A stretch of 64,000 bases of DNA, taken from contig NZ_JARXZC010000006.1 in NCBI RefSeq assembly GCF_029894335.1, positions 145,891-209,890 on the forward strand, written 5' to 3'. This stretch comes from Kitasatospora sp. MAP5-34 (GTDB taxonomy: Bacteria > Actinomycetota > Actinomycetes > Streptomycetales > Streptomycetaceae). Shown in pieces: positions 62,110 through 64,000 of the stretch. Position numbers and translations under genes: made by a program. The notes under the pieces are model-generated. The model searched no databases. It was not told where the DNA came from and saw only the letters and a list, made by a program, of their open reading frames with translations. Each line of letters begins with the position of its first letter. Position 1 is the stretch's first letter.

Positions 62110-63900
62110 TCAGCGTCGCCGTTTGCCCTTGCCACGAGTGCTGCGCTGGCGGGTGCGGGTGGCTTTCAGGCGGCCGAGCTGGGCGGAGCGTTGGCGCAGT
62201 GGGCCGTCGGCGAGGGTGCGGAGTGCGGCGAGTCCGGCTTGGTCGGGGTGGCCGGAGGCGAGTGCGGCGGTGATGATCTCGCTGGCCTGGCTGCCTCCTT
62301 GGGAGAACAGTGCTTGTGCGGTGGCGTCCGGGCCGCCAAGTTCGAGGAGCTGGAGCAGTTGCTCGGTGAGCATCAGCAGCTGTTCGGGCTCGGTGAGATC
62401 GTCGGGGTCGAGGATTTCGTGGTGGGTGAGGACGCTGAGTGCGGTCGGGGCGAGTTGCCGGTCGTCGCGCAGGGTGCGCAGGAGCTGTTCCCCTTCGCCG
62501 TCCGGCAGTGAGGTGGTGAAGATGTCGAGCAGTACCTGGGCGCGGGTGTGCCATGGTGTGTCGCGTACGGCCTGGATGAGCTCGCGCAGGGCGGGGTCGC
62601 TGCCGCCGCGTGCGTCGGTCCAGGCGGCGAGTTCGAGGCGCGCGGATGCGGGGTCGTAGTGCTCGGCGAGGACGCCGAGCAGTCCGGCGGCCGGGGCGCT
62701 GGTGAGTTCGCCGATGAGGGGTGCGTCGCGGCCCTCGGCGAGTAGCCGTAGCCGTACGGCGTGGGTGCCGAGGTCGGTGAGGCGGATCAGTTCGACCGGG
62801 CCGGTGGTGAGTTCGTCGCGCAGCTCCTGGGAGCGGCGTGGTGCGTCGGGGTTGGGTGCCGGGGTGCCGAGAAGGGCGGCCAGCTCCGGGGGCATGCCCG
62901 GTGGCAGGTCCGGTGCGGGCGGTGTGGCCGGCAGGTCGAGGAAGGCCGGATGGGCCGTACCCTGTTCGCGGGTGATGAGGCCGAACTGCTCCAGGGTGTC
63001 GAGGACGTCTCGAAGGTCGGCGTCGGCCTGCCGCAGCCAGAACTGTTCCTGTGCCAGTTCCTCGCCGGTGAGGTGGAAGCGGGTGTCGTAGGCCAGGTGC
63101 GTCGATTCACGCAGCCGGGGCCAGGGCATGGGGTGCGGGATGCTGTAGAGGGTGTTGAGGATGTCGGGCAGAAGGTCCTCGTACACCGCGAACAGCATGG
63201 AGGTGGGCCGGTAGCCGTCCCGGTCGCCGATCAGCGCCTCGCGCAGCTCGAAGAACGCCTCGAAGGCCCGCAGCCACAACGCTAGCGGGTCCTTGAGCAG
63301 CGGCTGCGCCTTGGCCACTGCGAACAGGCGGCCCTTCGCCGCGCGGACCACACGGGCTTTCTTCGCCCACTCGAAGACCACGTTGAGGCGCGGCAGATCA
63401 GTACTGCTGCGCGGCGAACCGGGCCGGTCGCCGGTGGAGAGCAGTCCCGCCAGCTCCCGGGCGTCGACGAGCTTGAGCCGCCCGAGCTTCGTCAGCTCCC
63501 GCCCGTCCTTGCCAGCCCACTGCGCGAGCGCGGCCAGCTGACCCGTGAGCGGGACGGCCACGGCGGCGGCCCGCAACTCGTCCTCGCTCGGAAGCGTGAC
63601 GGGCAGCTGCGACTCGGCACGGTCCATTGTGGCCGGGCCGGTGAGGCGGTGACGGCGGACGATGGCCTCCAACGCCGCCTCGTCGTACGGGATCTGGCCG
63701 CGCTGGGCGCGCTCGGTGAACCGGTTCATCGCGCGCTGGTCGAAGATGTCGACGCCCTGCTCGGCGGCGGTGGTCGCCCAGAACTTCGCCATGCCCCAGC
63801 GGGTGCGGTCGGCCATCGCCTCCGCGTATCCGGGCGAGACCGCGTCGATCACGCGCTCCAGCACGTCGAGCGGCTCACCCCGCGGGTCCTCGAGCCTCAT
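62110..63900 (-). CDS. Large hypothetical protein, mostly helical
   Basis: A 596-residue protein without recognisable catalytic motifs, signal peptide or membrane segments. It is rich in leucine and charged helices, has a Pro-rich stretch near residues 325-350 (P-P-A-P-D-L-P-P-G-M-P-P) and ends in a strongly basic tail K-G-K-R-R-R that could bind nucleic acid. Codon use looks normal for the window. The first methionine lies only 17 bases from the end of an insertion sequence, there is no ribosome site, and the frame stays open into the IS, so the true N-terminus may have been lost. Its function is unknown. Confidence 0.65.
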   Translation of the reverse strand: MRLEDPRGEPLDVLERVIDAVSPGYAEAMADRTRWGMAKFWATTAAEQGVDIFDQRAMNRFTERAQRGQIPYDEAALEAIVRRHRLTGPATMDRAESQLPVTLPSEDELRAAAVAVPLTGQLAALAQWAGKDGRELTKLGRLKLVDARELAGLLSTGDRPGSPRSSTDLPRLNVVFEWAKKARVVRAAKGRLFAVAKAQPLLKDPLALWLRAFEAFFELREALIGDRDGYRPTSMLFAVYEDLLPDILNTLYSIPHPMPWPRLRESTHLAYDTRFHLTGEELAQEQFWLRQADADLRDVLDTLEQFGLITREQGTAHPAFLDLPATPPAPDLPPGMPPELAALLGTPAPNPDAPRRSQELRDELTTGPVELIRLTDLGTHAVRLRLLAEGRDAPLIGELTSAPAAGLLGVLAEHYDPASARLELAAWTDARGGSDPALRELIQAVRDTPWHTRAQVLLDIFTTSLPDGEGEQLLRTLRDDRQLAPTALSVLTHHEILDPDDLTEPEQLLMLTEQLLQLLELGGPDATAQALFSQGGSQASEIITAALASGHPDQAGLAALRTLADGPLRQRSAQLGRLKATRTRQRSTRGKGKRRR

Positions 63901-63916
63901 CGCGCTGAAGTTCCCC

Positions 63917-64000
63917 CCTGATCCTGGACAGCGGTTGCTTACGCTGCGGGGGTGAAGTCGTGCTGCAGCCTGGCTCGGGTTTCGAGCGGGGTGAGGTACC
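63917..64000 (-). mobile_element. Edge of an insertion sequence with transposase 3' end
   Basis: On the minus strand a reading enters from the window edge as Y-L-T-P-L-E-T-R-A-R-L and stops with TAA at 63939-63941. This resembles the end of an IS3- or IS481-like DDE transposase. The sequence TGTCCAGGATCAGG (63930-63917) after it is a plausible terminal inverted repeat. The other end lies outside the window, so family and length are not established. Confidence 0.5.

Noticed and set aside
1..64000. A CRISPR array
   Set aside because: No regularly spaced direct repeats of 25-40 bases are seen; the tandem repeats found are short and have no spacers.

Overview
The window is about 72% GC, uses GTG starts and 4-base start/stop overlaps, and carries rare TTA codons, a DasR-type operator and many secreted polysaccharide-active proteins. 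It therefore looks like chromosomal DNA of a Streptomyces or Kitasatospora relative. This assignment is inferred from composition and gene content, not from a database search.

Region 1 (1-16.3 kb) is a cell-surface polysaccharide locus. It holds a sugar dehydrogenase cut by the window edge, a NeuD-like acyltransferase, three glycosyltransferases plus a WecG/TagA-type transferase, a SAM methyltransferase, a Wzx-like flippase, an O-antigen-ligase/polymerase-like protein, two Wzz-like chain-length proteins and two secreted proteins sharing DUF4082 modules. Two of its genes contain TTA codons, which suggests bldA-linked developmental timing.

Region 2 (16.5-28.5 kb) starts with a class II aldolase and a DUF4389 membrane protein. 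It then holds the most striking operon of the window (18367-25739): a Trypco1 protein, a trypsin-like protease fused to a VMAP-type C-terminus, a MoxR AAA+ ATPase, and a 1179-residue SAV_2336-type protein combining a vWA-like segment, a pseudokinase and a degenerate ParA-like domain. This matches the general design of NTP-dependent conflict systems with a proteolytic effector. A FAD monooxygenase and an HTH-TM-ectodomain protein follow.

Region 3 (28.6-37 kb) encodes secreted proteins: a copper radical oxidase of the galactose/glyoxal oxidase type, an Excalibur-like protein, a GH18 chitinase behind a DasR-like site, a small two-repeat secreted protein, and an orphan substrate-binding lipoprotein paired with a multi-helix membrane protein.

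Region 4 (37.2-45.1 kb) has two HME-type RND transporters separated by a miniature lipoprotein that keeps only the membrane-proximal part of an RND adaptor, followed by an L,D-transpeptidase-like protein.

Region 5 (45.1-59.1 kb) is mostly housekeeping and transport: an SDR-like protein with a zinc ribbon and two tandem tRNA-like elements in its leader, a double SUKH-4-like protein, LapA-like, ClC and GAP-like membrane proteins, a berberine-bridge-type oxidase, an SSS symporter with its DUF3311 partner, a PIG-L amidohydrolase, Kup, and an NCS1 permease.

Region 6 (59.1-64 kb) is a mosaic of remnants: a truncated isochorismatase, transposase and serine-recombinase tails, a tRNA 3'-end-like fragment and the edge of an insertion sequence, surrounding a secreted papain-like peptidase and one large unknown gene.
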